Assembly (NCBI GenBank): GCA_026399475.1 | Contig: JAPLQY010000075.1 | Coordinates: 3,506 to 59,553, forward strand | Direction: 5' to 3' | Length of the DNA: 56,048 nucleotides | DNA from: Rhodocyclales bacterium | GTDB taxonomy: Bacteria; Pseudomonadota; Gammaproteobacteria; Burkholderiales; Rhodocyclaceae | Shown: one piece after another, positions 1-8,044 of the stretch | Position numbering within the stretch: position 1 is the first letter of the stretch | How the letters are laid out: each line of letters starts with the position of its first letter | The notes under the pieces: generated by a model | Databases searched by the model: none | What the model was told of the DNA's origin: nothing | Seen by the model: only the letters and a program-made list of their open reading frames with translations | Position numbers and translations under genes: made by a program

Positions 1-1
1 G

Positions 2-790
2 ATGGAAGGCCATCCGCGCGCCTGGATTTTCACCTCGGCGACGCTGGCGGTGGGCAGCAACTTTTCGCACTACTGCGGCGAACTTGGGCTGAGTGAGGCC
101 GATACGGCGGTCTGGGGCAGTCCCTTCAACTATGAAAAGAATGCGCTGCTGTATTCGCCGACCGGCATGCCCGACCCCAACAGCGCGATGTACCAGGAAG
201 CCGTGGCGGAAGCCGCCTGGCCGGTAATCCGCGCCGCGGAGGGGCGCGCCTTCGTGCTGTGCACCTCGCTGCGCGCGATGCGGCGCATCCGCGAACTGCT
301 GCAGGAAAAGCTCGCCGCCGAAGGCTTGGAGATGCCGCTGCTGATGCAGGGCGAAGGCTCGCGCACGGAACTGCTGGAGCGCTTCCGCTTTCTCGGCAAC
401 GCGATCCTGGTCGCCAGCCAGAGTTTCTGGGAAGGCGTCGACGTGCGCGGCGAGGCCTTGTCGCTGGTGGTGATCGACAAGCTGCCCTTCGCGCCGCCCG
501 ACGACCCGGTGCTCTCGGCGCGCATCGACCGCCTGCGCGCGGCGGGGCGCAACCCTTTCATGGAATACCAGCTGCCGCGCGCGGTGATCAGCATGAAGCA
601 GGGCGCGGGGCGGCTGATCCGCGACGAGGACGACCGCGGCGTGTTGATGATCTGCGACCCGCGCCTGACCGGCAAGCCCTACGGCAAGGCCATCTGGCGT
701 TCGCTGCCGCCGATGCGGCGCACGCGCGACGGGGTCGAGGCCGAAAACTTCTTCCTCCGTGCGCTGCCGGTAGAATTGCCGCATGAGTAA
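2..790 (+). CDS. DinG/YoaA-type ATP-dependent DNA helicase, C-terminal part
   Basis: Partial gene; its 5' end lies outside the window, and the in-frame ATG at base 2 is not a real start. The 262 visible codons form the second RecA-like half of an XPD/DinG-family superfamily 2 helicase. They include FTSATL near the beginning (motif III region), the block SFWEGVDVRGEALSLVVIDK with PFAPPDDPV just after it (motif V region), and GAGRLIRDEDDRG (motif VI arginines). The iron-sulfur and Walker A parts would lie upstream and cannot be checked. Family members unwind DNA during repair or R-loop removal. The stop overlaps the next start by 8 bases, suggesting co-translation with the ATP-grasp-like gene. 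Which subfamily, DinG or YoaA, cannot be decided from this half. Confidence 0.9.
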   Translation: MEGHPRAWIFTSATLAVGSNFSHYCGELGLSEADTAVWGSPFNYEKNALLYSPTGMPDPNSAMYQEAVAEAAWPVIRAAEGRAFVLCTSLRAMRRIRELLQEKLAAEGLEMPLLMQGEGSRTELLERFRFLGNAILVASQSFWEGVDVRGEALSLVVIDKLPFAPPDDPVLSARIDRLRAAGRNPFMEYQLPRAVISMKQGAGRLIRDEDDRGVLMICDPRLTGKPYGKAIWRSLPPMRRTRDGVEAENFFLRALPVELPHE

Positions 791-2117
791 CCACGACAGC
801 ATCGAACTGGCGGACCGGCTGAACACCGACTGCCACTGCGTCTCGCTCGACCGCGCCGGGCTGGAGGCGGAGCTGGAGCGCGTCAGCCCCGGCTTTCACG
901 CCGAGGTGATGGCGGGGCGGCCGCATCTGTTCTCGGATTCGGTGACCTTCGTCAGCGCCGAGCACGTGCAGCGCATGGCGCGGCTGGTCGCCGCCGTCGA
1001 GCGCGTCGTCGCGCTGCCCGCCTACCGTGAGCATGTGCTGGCCTGGGCGCCGGAGACTGCGCGGCACCGGTCGGCGGCGAGCGGAGTGTTCCTCGGCTAC
1101 GACTTCCATCTCGGCAATACCGGACCGCAGCTGATCGAGATCAATACCAATGCCGGCGGCGGCCTGCTCAACGCCCTGCTGGCGCGCGCGCAGCAGGCCT
1201 GCTGCGACGACGTCGAAGCGCTGCTGCCGGGCGACCTGGCCGGCGAGACGCCCGAGCACCTGTTCCTGGAAATGTTCCGTGCCGAGTGGCGCGCTTTTTG
1301 TAGGAGCGAGCTTGCTCGCGATGAGCCTGGATCGCGAGCAAGCTCGCTCCTACGGGGTGACGCGCCGAAGCGCATCGCCATCGTCGATGAAGCGCCGCTG
1401 ACGCAATACCTCTATCCCGAGTTCGTGCTGTTCCAGCGCCTGTTCGAACGCGCCGGCATCGATGCGGTGATCTGCGATCCGCAGGAACTGACCCTGCGCG
1501 ACGGCGCACTGTGGCATGGCGATTCGCGCATTGACCTGGTCTACAACCGGCTTACCGACTTCGCGCTGGAAGCGCCGGCCAATGCGGCCCTGCGCGCGGC
1601 GTGGCTCACGGATGCGGCGCTGATCACGCCGCATCCGCAGGCGCATGCCCTGTACGCCGACAAGCGCAACCTGGTGGCCTTGTGCGATGACGCGCTGCTG
1701 GCCGGGTGGGGCGTCGATGCCGAAACCCGCGCCACGCTGGCTAACAAGATTCCGCGCACCGAGCTGGTCGTGCCCGAACACGCCGACGACCTGTGGGCGC
1801 GGCGCAAAGCATTGTTCTTCAAGCCCGCCGCCGGCTATGGCTCGAAAGCCGCCTATCGCGGCGACAAGATCACCAAACGCGTTTTCGACGAAGTGCTGGC
1901 CGGCAACTACATCGCGCAGGCGCTGGTGCCGCCGTCCTCGCGCACGCTGCGGGTGGGCGAAGCGCCGGTAGAACTCAAGCTCGATTTGCGCAACTATGTT
2001 TATGCTGGGCATGTCCAGTTGATCGCGGCGCGCCTGTGGCAGGGGCAGACCACCAATTTCCGCACCCCCGGCGGCGGCTTCGCGCCGGTGCTGACGGTGC
2101 CGCAAGGGACGCCATGA
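783..2117 (+). CDS. ATP-grasp-like protein of unknown substrate, with REP element inside the frame
   Basis: Protein of 444 residues. Two segments suggest an ATP-grasp fold: LIEINTNAGGG near residue 118 and FFKPAAGYGSKAAYRG near 344, the latter like a nucleotide-binding glycine loop. A metal-binding or carboxylate-amine ligase reaction is possible, but no substrate can be named. The start overlaps the helicase stop by 8 bases, and the stop overlaps mobB as ATGA, so it sits in a translationally coupled run leading into molybdenum cofactor genes. Residues about 171-192 are encoded by a palindromic REP pair (1300-1353) that keeps the frame and adds a Ser/Arg/Leu-rich stretch. The insertion lies between conserved-looking segments, so it probably forms a surface loop. 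The function call is tentative. Confidence 0.7.
   Translation: MSNHDSIELADRLNTDCHCVSLDRAGLEAELERVSPGFHAEVMAGRPHLFSDSVTFVSAEHVQRMARLVAAVERVVALPAYREHVLAWAPETARHRSAASGVFLGYDFHLGNTGPQLIEINTNAGGGLLNALLARAQQACCDDVEALLPGDLAGETPEHLFLEMFRAEWRAFCRSELARDEPGSRASSLLRGDAPKRIAIVDEAPLTQYLYPEFVLFQRLFERAGIDAVICDPQELTLRDGALWHGDSRIDLVYNRLTDFALEAPANAALRAAWLTDAALITPHPQAHALYADKRNLVALCDDALLAGWGVDAETRATLANKIPRTELVVPEHADDLWARRKALFFKPAAGYGSKAAYRGDKITKRVFDEVLAGNYIAQALVPPSSRTLRVGEAPVELKLDLRNYVYAGHVQLIAARLWQGQTTNFRTPGGGFAPVLTVPQGTP
1300..1353. repeat. REP/BIME-type inverted repeat inside a coding sequence
   Basis: Two perfect 23-base arms (1300-1322 and 1331-1353) are inverted around an 8-base spacer. The arm core is TAGGAGCGAGCTTGCTCGCG, a sequence familiar as a REP class in gamma- and betaproteobacteria. 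The same core occurs twice, also inverted, at 28612-28676. Here the pair sits in frame within the ATP-grasp-like gene. Confidence 0.92.
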
Positions 2118-2626
2118 AAGTATTCGGCCTCGCCGGCTATTCCGGCTCGGGAAAAACCACGCTGCTGGAGGAGTTGATCCCGCGCCTGACGGCGGCCGGG
2201 CTGAAGGTTTCGCTGATCAAGCACGCGCACCATCGTTTCGACATCGACCAGCCGGGCAAGGATTCCTACCGCCTGCGCGAGGCCGGTTGCTCCGAGGTGC
2301 TGCTGATCTCCGAGCAGCGCTGGGTGCTGATGCACGAGTTGCGCGGCGCGCCGGAGCCTTCGCTGGACGAGCAGATCGCGCGCTTTTCAGAGTGCGACCT
2401 GGTGCTGGTCGAAGGCTTCAAGCACACGCCTATCCCCAAGCTCGAAGTGCATCGGCCCTCGGTCGGCAAGCCGCTGATCGCCGGCAGCGGCATCGAAACC
2501 ATCGTCGCCATCGCGACCGACGAGCCCGCCGCGCTGGCGTCGCTGACCGGCTTGCCGGTGCTCGACCTGAACGATCGCGATGCCATCGCCGATTTCATCC
2601 TTCGCCACATGGAGTTGCGCCAATGA
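2114..2626 (+). CDS. mobB: Molybdopterin-guanine dinucleotide biosynthesis GTP-binding adaptor MobB
   Basis: Protein of 170 residues. The start is ATG 2114, overlapping the preceding stop as ATGA; the longer open frame upstream is a shadow. A P-loop GYSGSGKTTL lies at residues 6-15. It is followed by SLIKHAHHRFDID, typical of MobB, and by LVLVEGFKHTPIPKLEVHR near residue 100, the VEGFK signature of the family. MobB is a GTP-binding protein that helps MobA attach GMP to molybdopterin. Its stop overlaps the moeA start as ATGA, so mobB and moeA are translationally coupled. Length is normal for the family. Confidence 0.95.
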   Translation: MKVFGLAGYSGSGKTTLLEELIPRLTAAGLKVSLIKHAHHRFDIDQPGKDSYRLREAGCSEVLLISEQRWVLMHELRGAPEPSLDEQIARFSECDLVLVEGFKHTPIPKLEVHRPSVGKPLIAGSGIETIVAIATDEPAALASLTGLPVLDLNDRDAIADFILRHMELRQ

Positions 2627-3819
2627 GCGGCATGCTTGATTTCGAAGACGCCCTGGCGCGGCTGCTGGCGGGGGCTGTGCCGGTGCGCGACACGGAGACC
2701 GTGGCGACGCAGTCGGCGGCCGGACGAATACTTGCGCAGGGCCTGCATTCGACCATCGACGTGCCGCCGCTGGACAACACCTCGATGGATGGCTATGCAG
2801 TCCGCTGCGCCGACGTGCCCGCAGCGGGCACGCGGCTCGTCGTCGGCCAGCGCATTCCGGCCGGCAGCGTCGGGCGCAGTCTGGCGCCCGGAACTGCGGC
2901 GCGGATTTTTACCGGTGCGCCTCTGCCGACCGGGGTCGATGCCGTAGTCATGCAGGAATTGTGTGCGGTGGATGGCGACCACGTGACAGTGAATCATGTG
3001 CCGAAGGTCGGCGAATGGATCCGCCGCCGGGGCGAGGACATCGCTGCCGGCAGCGAGGTGTTGGCCGCCGGAACGCGGCTGTCGGCGGCGCACGTCGGCG
3101 TCGCCGCATCGGTGGGCGCGGCGCAGCTCACGGTGTTTCGCCGGCTGCGGGTGGCACTGTTTTCGACGGGCGACGAACTGGCGATGCCCGGCGAAGCGCT
3201 CAAGCCGGGCGGCATCTACAACTCCAACCGCTACACGCTGCGCGCCCTGCTCGAAGGGCTCGGCTGCGAGGTCGCGGATCTCGGCATCGTGCCCGACTCG
3301 CGCGATGCGACGCGTTCCGCCCTGCGCGAGGCGGCGGCGGCCAACGACCTGATCCTCACCAGCGGCGGCGTTTCGGTCGGCGAGGAAGATCACGTCAAGC
3401 CGGCGGTGGAGGCCGAGGGCTCGCTCGACCTGTGGAAGATCGCGATCAAGCCGGGCAAGCCGCTGGCGTTTGGAAGAGTTGGGGCGGCGGCCTTCATCGG
3501 CCTGCCGGGCAACCCGGTTTCCAGCTTCGTCACCTTCGTCATGCTGGTGCGGCCCTTCATCCTCAAGGCGCAGGGCGCCTCGAAGCTGAGGCCGCGCGCG
3601 CGCGGGTTGCAGGCCGATTTCGATTGCAAGGGCGATCCGCGCCGTGAGTTCCTGCGCGCCCGCATCAACGCCGAAGGCGGCCTGGAATTGTTTGCCAACC
3701 AGAGTTCGGGCGTGCTGACGTCCTGCACCTGGGCCGACGGCCTGATCGACAATCCGCCGCGACACGCCATCCACAGCGGCGACACGGTGCGCTTCCTGCC
3801 CTTTTCCGAACTGCTATAG
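2623..3819 (+). CDS. moeA: Molybdopterin molybdenumtransferase MoeA
   Basis: Protein of 398 residues starting at ATG 2623, overlapping mobB by 4 bases; a longer in-frame extension upstream is rejected because it lies inside mobB. Diagnostic motifs are DNTSMDGYAVR near the N-terminus, STGDEL, LTSGGVSVGEEDHVK (the molybdopterin/molybdate-binding loop) and GLPGNPVSSFVTF. MoeA inserts molybdate into adenylylated molybdopterin in the cytoplasm. It is followed after 7 bases by moaD and then moaE, giving a compact Moco operon in which sulfur insertion and metal insertion are encoded together. No truncation or missing motif is visible. Confidence 0.97.
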   Translation: MSGMLDFEDALARLLAGAVPVRDTETVATQSAAGRILAQGLHSTIDVPPLDNTSMDGYAVRCADVPAAGTRLVVGQRIPAGSVGRSLAPGTAARIFTGAPLPTGVDAVVMQELCAVDGDHVTVNHVPKVGEWIRRRGEDIAAGSEVLAAGTRLSAAHVGVAASVGAAQLTVFRRLRVALFSTGDELAMPGEALKPGGIYNSNRYTLRALLEGLGCEVADLGIVPDSRDATRSALREAAAANDLILTSGGVSVGEEDHVKPAVEAEGSLDLWKIAIKPGKPLAFGRVGAAAFIGLPGNPVSSFVTFVMLVRPFILKAQGASKLRPRARGLQADFDCKGDPRREFLRARINAEGGLELFANQSSGVLTSCTWADGLIDNPPRHAIHSGDTVRFLPFSELL

Positions 3820-3826
3820 TCAATCG

Positions 3827-4081
3827 ATGAACGTGAAAGTACTTTTCTTTGCGGGCTTGCGCGAGGCGCTCGGTGTGGGCTCCGAATCGCTCGCCTTGCC
3901 CGTCGGCGTCGCCACGGTCGGCGCCTTGCGCGACACCCTCGCCGCACGCGGCGAGCCGTGGTCGGCGCTGGCGACCACGAAGAATCTGCGCTCGGCGGTG
4001 AATCAGCAGATGGTCGGGCCTGACGCGCCGGTCAAGCCGGGCGATGAGATTGCCTTCTTTCCGCCGGTGACCGGAGGCTGA
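3827..4081 (+). CDS. moaD: Molybdopterin synthase small sulfur-carrier subunit MoaD
   Basis: Protein of 84 residues with a ubiquitin-like beta-grasp pattern, starting MNVKVLFFAGLREALG and ending in Gly-Gly (PPVTGG). The terminal Gly-Gly is adenylylated by MoeB and converted to the thiocarboxylate that delivers sulfur to cyclic pyranopterin monophosphate. GDEIAFFPPVTGG is the classic C-terminal block. It lies 7 bases after moeA and one base before moaE. Confidence 0.96.
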   Translation: MNVKVLFFAGLREALGVGSESLALPVGVATVGALRDTLAARGEPWSALATTKNLRSAVNQQMVGPDAPVKPGDEIAFFPPVTGG

Positions 4082-4082
4082 C

Positions 4083-4547
4083 ATGTCGGTCAGCGTCCAG
4101 GAAGCGGACTTCGATGCAGGCGCCGAAATCGCCGCGCTGTCAGCCGGGCGCGACGATGTAGGCGCGGTGGCGAGTTTTGTCGGCCTGGTGCGGGCCGACA
4201 AGTCGTCGGTGGCGTCTGTACAGGCCATGACGCTCGAACACTATCCCGGCATGACGGAGAAGGCGCTCGAAGCCATCGTCACGGAAGCGCGCGGGCGCTG
4301 GGACATTTTCGGCGTGCGGGTGATCCACCGTATCGGCCGGCTGCTGCCGGGCGACCGCATCGTACTGGTGGCTGTCGCATCGGCGCATCGCGGCGAGGCC
4401 TTTGCCGCCTGCGAGTTCATTATGGATTACCTGAAGACGCGGGCGCCCTTCTGGAAAAAGGAAGAAACGCCCGATGGCGGCCGCTGGGTGGATGCTCGCG
4501 AGAGCGACGACCATGCTGCCGGGCGCTGGAGTTCAGGCGCCGACTAG
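4083..4547 (+). CDS. moaE: Molybdopterin synthase catalytic subunit MoaE
   Basis: Protein of 154 residues, normal length for MoaE. Visible family motifs are VASFVGLVR near the N-terminus, MTLEHYPGMTEKAL, VIHRIGRLLPGD, VAVASAHRGEAF, and the catalytic lysine segment APFWKKEETPDGGRWV. It forms the heterotetrameric synthase with MoaD, converting cyclic pyranopterin monophosphate to molybdopterin. It is the last gene of the plus-strand Moco operon and is convergent with the CZB gene, with 16 bases between stops and no clear terminator hairpin. Confidence 0.96.
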   Translation: MSVSVQEADFDAGAEIAALSAGRDDVGAVASFVGLVRADKSSVASVQAMTLEHYPGMTEKALEAIVTEARGRWDIFGVRVIHRIGRLLPGDRIVLVAVASAHRGEAFAACEFIMDYLKTRAPFWKKEETPDGGRWVDARESDDHAAGRWSSGAD

Positions 4548-4563
4548 AACGAAGACCCTGCGG

Positions 4564-4917
4564 TCAGAGTTTGGCCGCCTCGGCCTTCAGTGCCATGATC
4601 GCCGCAACGGTCTCCTTGGAGGCTCCGGCAAATGGGCCGCCCAAGGCCGACTTGGCGCCCGCCTTGTCACCGCCTTCGACTTTCTTCACCACCTCTGCCG
4701 CGCAGACGTGGAAGTTCGCGTGCTTTTTCACCAGATCCTGATAGTGGGGCGCGGCCTTGAATCTGGCGCCGTCGCCATGAATCCACTTGCCTAGATCGCA
4801 GAGGTTGTCCTTGCATACCGTTACACTGCTGAGGGTCTCCGTGCTGGTGCCGTCGATGAACTGGCCAAGCCGGACTTTCCACTTGATGTGGGCTGCAATC
4901 GCATCGTCGAAGTTCAT
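4564..4917 (-). CDS. Stand-alone CZB (chemoreceptor zinc-binding) domain protein
   Basis: Protein of 117 residues consisting almost wholly of a CZB domain. The first ligand helix has HIKWKVRL; then VCKDNLCDLGKWIHGDG supplies the Cys and the conserved LGKWIxG; KKHANFHVCAAEVV supplies the paired histidines. These match the 3His/1Cys zinc site of the family. CZB domains usually sit at the C-terminus of soluble chemoreceptors or diguanylate cyclases and sense zinc or hypochlorous acid. Here the domain is a separate gene directly downstream (38 bases) of a Cache chemoreceptor that lacks one, so the two may work together. That partnership is inferred from position only. Confidence 0.88.
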   Translation of the reverse strand: MNFDDAIAAHIKWKVRLGQFIDGTSTETLSSVTVCKDNLCDLGKWIHGDGARFKAAPHYQDLVKKHANFHVCAAEVVKKVEGGDKAGAKSALGGPFAGASKETVAAIMALKAEAAKL

Positions 4918-4955
4918 TCTTCTTCCCCCTTTTTGTTGATCTCAAGAAACCCTGA

Positions 4956-6596
4956 TTACGTTCCCTTGAAGCGATTGACGCTGGCCTGCAGGCTGGTCGA
5001 GAGCACCAGCAGGCGCCGCGCCGCATCCACGGTCCGGTTCAGCGACGCCGCTGTCTGTTCCGACATGTCGACGATTTCTCCGACGCTGCCGGATATCTGT
5101 TGCGTTGCCGAACTCTGTTCCTTCAGCGCACCGGTAATGTCATTGACCACGGCCAGAACGCGCTTTGAGCTGTCGCGTATCTGGTGGATGGAATTGCCTC
5201 CCTGTTCGGTCAGGCTGACGCTCTTCGCCGCCTGAGCCACGCCCGATTCCATGCTGGCGACGGCACCATGCGTGCCAGACTGAATGCTGCTGACGGTGGT
5301 AGCGATCGAGGCAGTCGACAGCGCCGTGCGTTCCGCGAGCTTCCTCACTTCGTCCGCCACCACTGCGAAGCCGCGTCCCTGTTCCCCGGCACGAGCAGCC
5401 TCGATCGCGGCATTGAGCGCCAGCAGGTTGGTCTGATCGGCAATCTCCTTGATGGTGTTGACGATCGAGGTTATCTGCTCGGATTGATGCCCCAGTTCCT
5501 GGATTGCGACAGATGACGAGTTCACCGCATCGGACAAGCGCCGCATTTCTGCCGCGGCATCCTGGATCACTGTTGCGCCATCGTCGGCCAGGCCGCCCGC
5601 TTGCTGCGACAGCGTGAATGCCTCGCGTGCGCTTTCTTCCACGAGGTTCATGCTGATGGTCATTTCCATCACCGACACCGAAATCGACGAGGCCGCGTCG
5701 GACTGCTTGCCGGCGTGGGCCGATACGTCTTCGCAGGAATGCATCATCTCCTGCGAGGCGCGCCCGAGATTTTCGGCACCTTCGACGACTTCGCGAATCA
5801 TGCTGCGCAGCTTTCCCTGCATGTCTTTCATGCCCGCCAGCAGGCTTTCGCTGTCACCGGGAGCGCACACGACTTCGGTGCCGATATCGCCGGCGGCGAT
5901 GCTGCGCGCGACGGCCACGGCTTCGTTCGGGTCGCCGCCCAGCAGGCGCAGCAGGTTGCGACGCATCAGTATCAGTGGCACTGCGACGATGGCGGCGACT
6001 ATCAGGCCCCAGAGCAGGAACTTGATCGCCTCTTCGCGAAAAATCCGGTTCACGTCGTCGAGATAAATGCCGCTGCCAACGATCCAGCCCCAGGGGCCGA
6101 ATCCCATGACATAGGAAATCTTGGCCACCGGATCCTGTTCGCCAGGCTTGGGCCAGTAGTATTCGACAAAGCCCTTGCCGTCCTTCTTCACCACCGCAAC
6201 GAACTCGTTGAACAGGAGCTTGCCGTTGGAATCCTTGAGGGTCGACATGTCCTTGCCGTCGAGTTCGGGCTTGACCGCATGCATCAGGACTCTGGGCGTC
6301 ATGTCGTTGACCCAGAAGTACTCGACGTTGTCGTAGCGCATGTTGCGGATTACGGCCAATGCGCTGGCCTGCGCCGCTGCAAGCGACATCTTGCCTTCGC
6401 CTGCCGCCTTTTCATGCTGGGCGATGACACCGTGGGCCACCTCGACCAGGTTGCGCACTTTTTCCTGGCGGTCTTTCAACAGCAGGCTTCGTTCCGTGTA
6501 CAGCACGCCGGCAAATAGCGCGATCAATGCGATGACGGTCGCGAGGATGGTTGCGACCAGTCGTTGGTTGAGCGACATGTAGTTTTGTCTTGGCAT
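4956..6596 (-). CDS. Methyl-accepting chemotaxis protein with periplasmic single Cache domain
   Basis: Protein of 546 residues. A first membrane helix lies at about 13-33. A periplasmic Cache_2-type sensor lies at about 35-185, with [20 protein letters not shown] and [13 protein letters not shown]. The second helix is at about 192-211, followed by HAMP (about 212-265) and a long cytoplasmic coiled coil. The signalling tip is at 384-418 ([20 protein letters not shown], then [12 protein letters not shown]), which contacts CheA/CheW. The extracytoplasmic fold binds small molecules, often carboxylates, but the ligand cannot be read. There is no C-terminal CheR-tethering pentapeptide (ends VNRFKGT). 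It probably forms an operon with the CZB protein. An alternative start at residue 7 is possible. Confidence 0.95.
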   Translation of the reverse strand: MPRQNYMSLNQRLVATILATVIALIALFAGVLYTERSLLLKDRQEKVRNLVEVAHGVIAQHEKAAGEGKMSLAAAQASALAVIRNMRYDNVEYFWVNDMTPRVLMHAVKPELDGKDMSTLKDSNGKLLFNEFVAVVKKDGKGFVEYYWPKPGEQDPVAKISYVMGFGPWGWIVGSGIYLDDVNRIFREEAIKFLLWGLIVAAIVAVPLILMRRNLLRLLGGDPNEAVAVARSIAAGDIGTEVVCAPGDSESLLAGMKDMQGKLRSMIREVVEGAENLGRASQEMMHSCEDVSAHAGKQSDAASSISVSVMEMTISMNLVEESAREAFTLSQQAGGLADDGATVIQDAAAEMRRLSDAVNSSSVAIQELGHQSEQITSIVNTIKEIADQTNLLALNAAIEAARAGEQGRGFAVVADEVRKLAERTALSTASIATTVSSIQSGTHGAVASMESGVAQAAKSVSLTEQGGNSIHQIRDSSKRVLAVVNDITGALKEQSSATQQISGSVGEIVDMSEQTAASLNRTVDAARRLLVLSTSLQASVNRFKGT

Positions 6597-6918
6597 GGTC
6601 GTGTCCCCTGATGAGGGATAGTCTCAAAGGGGCGCCGGTTTGTTCATCCGTGAATTACGCGACAAACTGCGGAATCTACGTAGTACGACGCTGAATCGGC
6701 AGGCGTCAGAAAGACGCCTGGATTTCTGTTGACCAGCCACCGCAGACCAAGGGCTGCTTCCGAAGTCGCGCCAATGCGTGCACATCAGCAGCGGGAAAGC
6801 CGCTGCGGTCGGTTACGGGAGCGCTTTATCCGTGCCGGTTCACGAAGAATCGCGACATGGCGTCCCATTCAGCCGAATGCACAGCGCCAATGCGCGAGCG
6901 GTGTTTCGGCGCGAGCGC
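6597..6918. other. Intergenic stretch without a recognised gene
   Basis: This is the upstream region of the minus-strand chemoreceptor, up to the phasin terminator. It contains a perfect 8-base hairpin (CAGGCGTC/GACGCCTG, 6700-6720) with no T-run and a short palindrome CTACGTAG just before it. Short open frames here lack family resemblance or good ribosome sites. No RNA gene is recognised. Confidence 0.6.
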
Positions 6919-6952
6919 AAAAAAAACGGCTGGCCACTTGCGCGGCCAGCCG
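6919..6952 (-). terminator. Rho-independent terminator of the phasin gene
   Basis: A perfect 9-base stem, CGGCTGGCC/GGCCAGCCG with an 8-base loop (6927-6952), is followed on the minus strand by eight T residues (A-run 6919-6926 on the plus strand). It lies 21 bases past the phasin stop. Confidence 0.92.
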
Positions 6953-6973
6953 TCCGTAGGCAGGTATTCCTGC

Positions 6974-7495
6974 TTATTTGCGCTTTGCGCCGCCCGCGGC
7001 TTTTTTTACCGTCTCGCCGACGCTGCTCATGGCGGCCGTGGAGGCTTTGGTGATTTGCTCGAACGCCGAATTGGCGGTCGCGATCGCCTGCTGGAATGAT
7101 TCCATCACATTCGGCGTCTGGCCCGGCAGGGTCTTCATGAAAGCCTGCATGGACTCGGTCATGTCCTGACTGCCGGAGGCCAGTTGCTCGGTTACCAGGC
7201 GCGCGAACTCGGACCGCGCGGCATTGCTGATTTCGGCAATCTGCTGCGCAGCGGCTACCATGCGCTGAGTGGTGTCCTGCGCGTACTTGGTGCGCAAGGC
7301 CATCATCGCCTGCGGATCGCGTGCGCCGGTCTGCGCCTTGGCGTTTTCAACACCGCTTTGAAACATTTCCTTCGCCAACTCGGATTGCAGCGCCATGATG
7401 CGCTGGGAATTCTCGATCGAAAGCTGTGCCATGCGCATGGCGGCTTCCATGTTCTTGCGATGCAATTCACTGAATTGTTCTATTTTGCCTGCCAT
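6974..7495 (-). CDS. Phasin family protein (polyhydroxyalkanoate granule-associated)
   Basis: Protein of 173 residues, all alpha-helical and Ala/Gln/Met-rich. It starts MAGKIEQFSELHRKNMEAAM and has the phasin-type central block ENAKAQTGARDPQAMMALRT near the middle. The C-terminus is Ala/Lys-rich (VKKAAGGAKRK), as in PhaP proteins. Phasins coat polyhydroxybutyrate granules and control their number and size. No other PHA gene is present in the window. The gene is monocistronic, with its own strong terminator 21 bases downstream. Phasin paralogs are common, so no specific phaP number is given. Confidence 0.92.
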   Translation of the reverse strand: MAGKIEQFSELHRKNMEAAMRMAQLSIENSQRIMALQSELAKEMFQSGVENAKAQTGARDPQAMMALRTKYAQDTTQRMVAAAQQIAEISNAARSEFARLVTEQLASGSQDMTESMQAFMKTLPGQTPNVMESFQQAIATANSAFEQITKASTAAMSSVGETVKKAAGGAKRK

Positions 7496-7655
7496 GATGT
7501 CTCTCCTATGATTAATCTAGCGGAATCAATTTACCACCAATGCCTTGCGAAACTCTGACCTAAGTCAATAGGCATCGATTTGACATCGGGTGTTGTCCTG
7601 GAACCCGGTGTGAACCATACTTGACACCTGCAGTATTTTCCGGAAAGGATGGATC

Positions 7656-8015
7656 ATGAAAATGCCAGGTATCGCGTTGGTGCTGCTGGTGGCGCTGGAA
7701 CACTTGTATTTTCTTTACCTCGAGATGTTCCTCTGGACCAAGCCGAAGGGGCTCAAGGTCTTCGGCAACACGGCTGAGCGCGCCGAGGCGTCGAAGGTAC
7801 TGGCCGCCAATCAGGGGCTTTACAACGGCTTTCTCGCCGCCGGGTTGCTCTGGGGATTGATCTATCCAGGTGCCGCCGGCATCCATATCCAGATGTTCTT
7901 TCTCGCCTGTGTGGTTGTCGCCGGCATTTACGGCGGCCTTACGGTGAAGATGAGAATCATGTATTTGCAGGCCGGCCCGGCACTGCTGGGGCTGTTGGCA
8001 CTGCAGATGGTTTAG
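7656..8015 (+). CDS. DUF1304 family small integral membrane protein
   Basis: Protein of 119 residues with four predicted hydrophobic helices. It begins GIALVLLVALEHLYFLYLEM, the family start, and contains the conserved KVLAANQGLYNGFLAAGL segment. The function of DUF1304 is not established. A Shine-Dalgarno-like GGAAAGGA lies 8 bases before the ATG. It is followed after 29 bases by the catalase-family gene, so the two may be cotranscribed. Confidence 0.9.
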   Translation: MKMPGIALVLLVALEHLYFLYLEMFLWTKPKGLKVFGNTAERAEASKVLAANQGLYNGFLAAGLLWGLIYPGAAGIHIQMFFLACVVVAGIYGGLTVKMRIMYLQAGPALLGLLALQMV

Positions 8016-8044
8016 GCTGCAACCCGCATCTCAGGAGAGACCCG

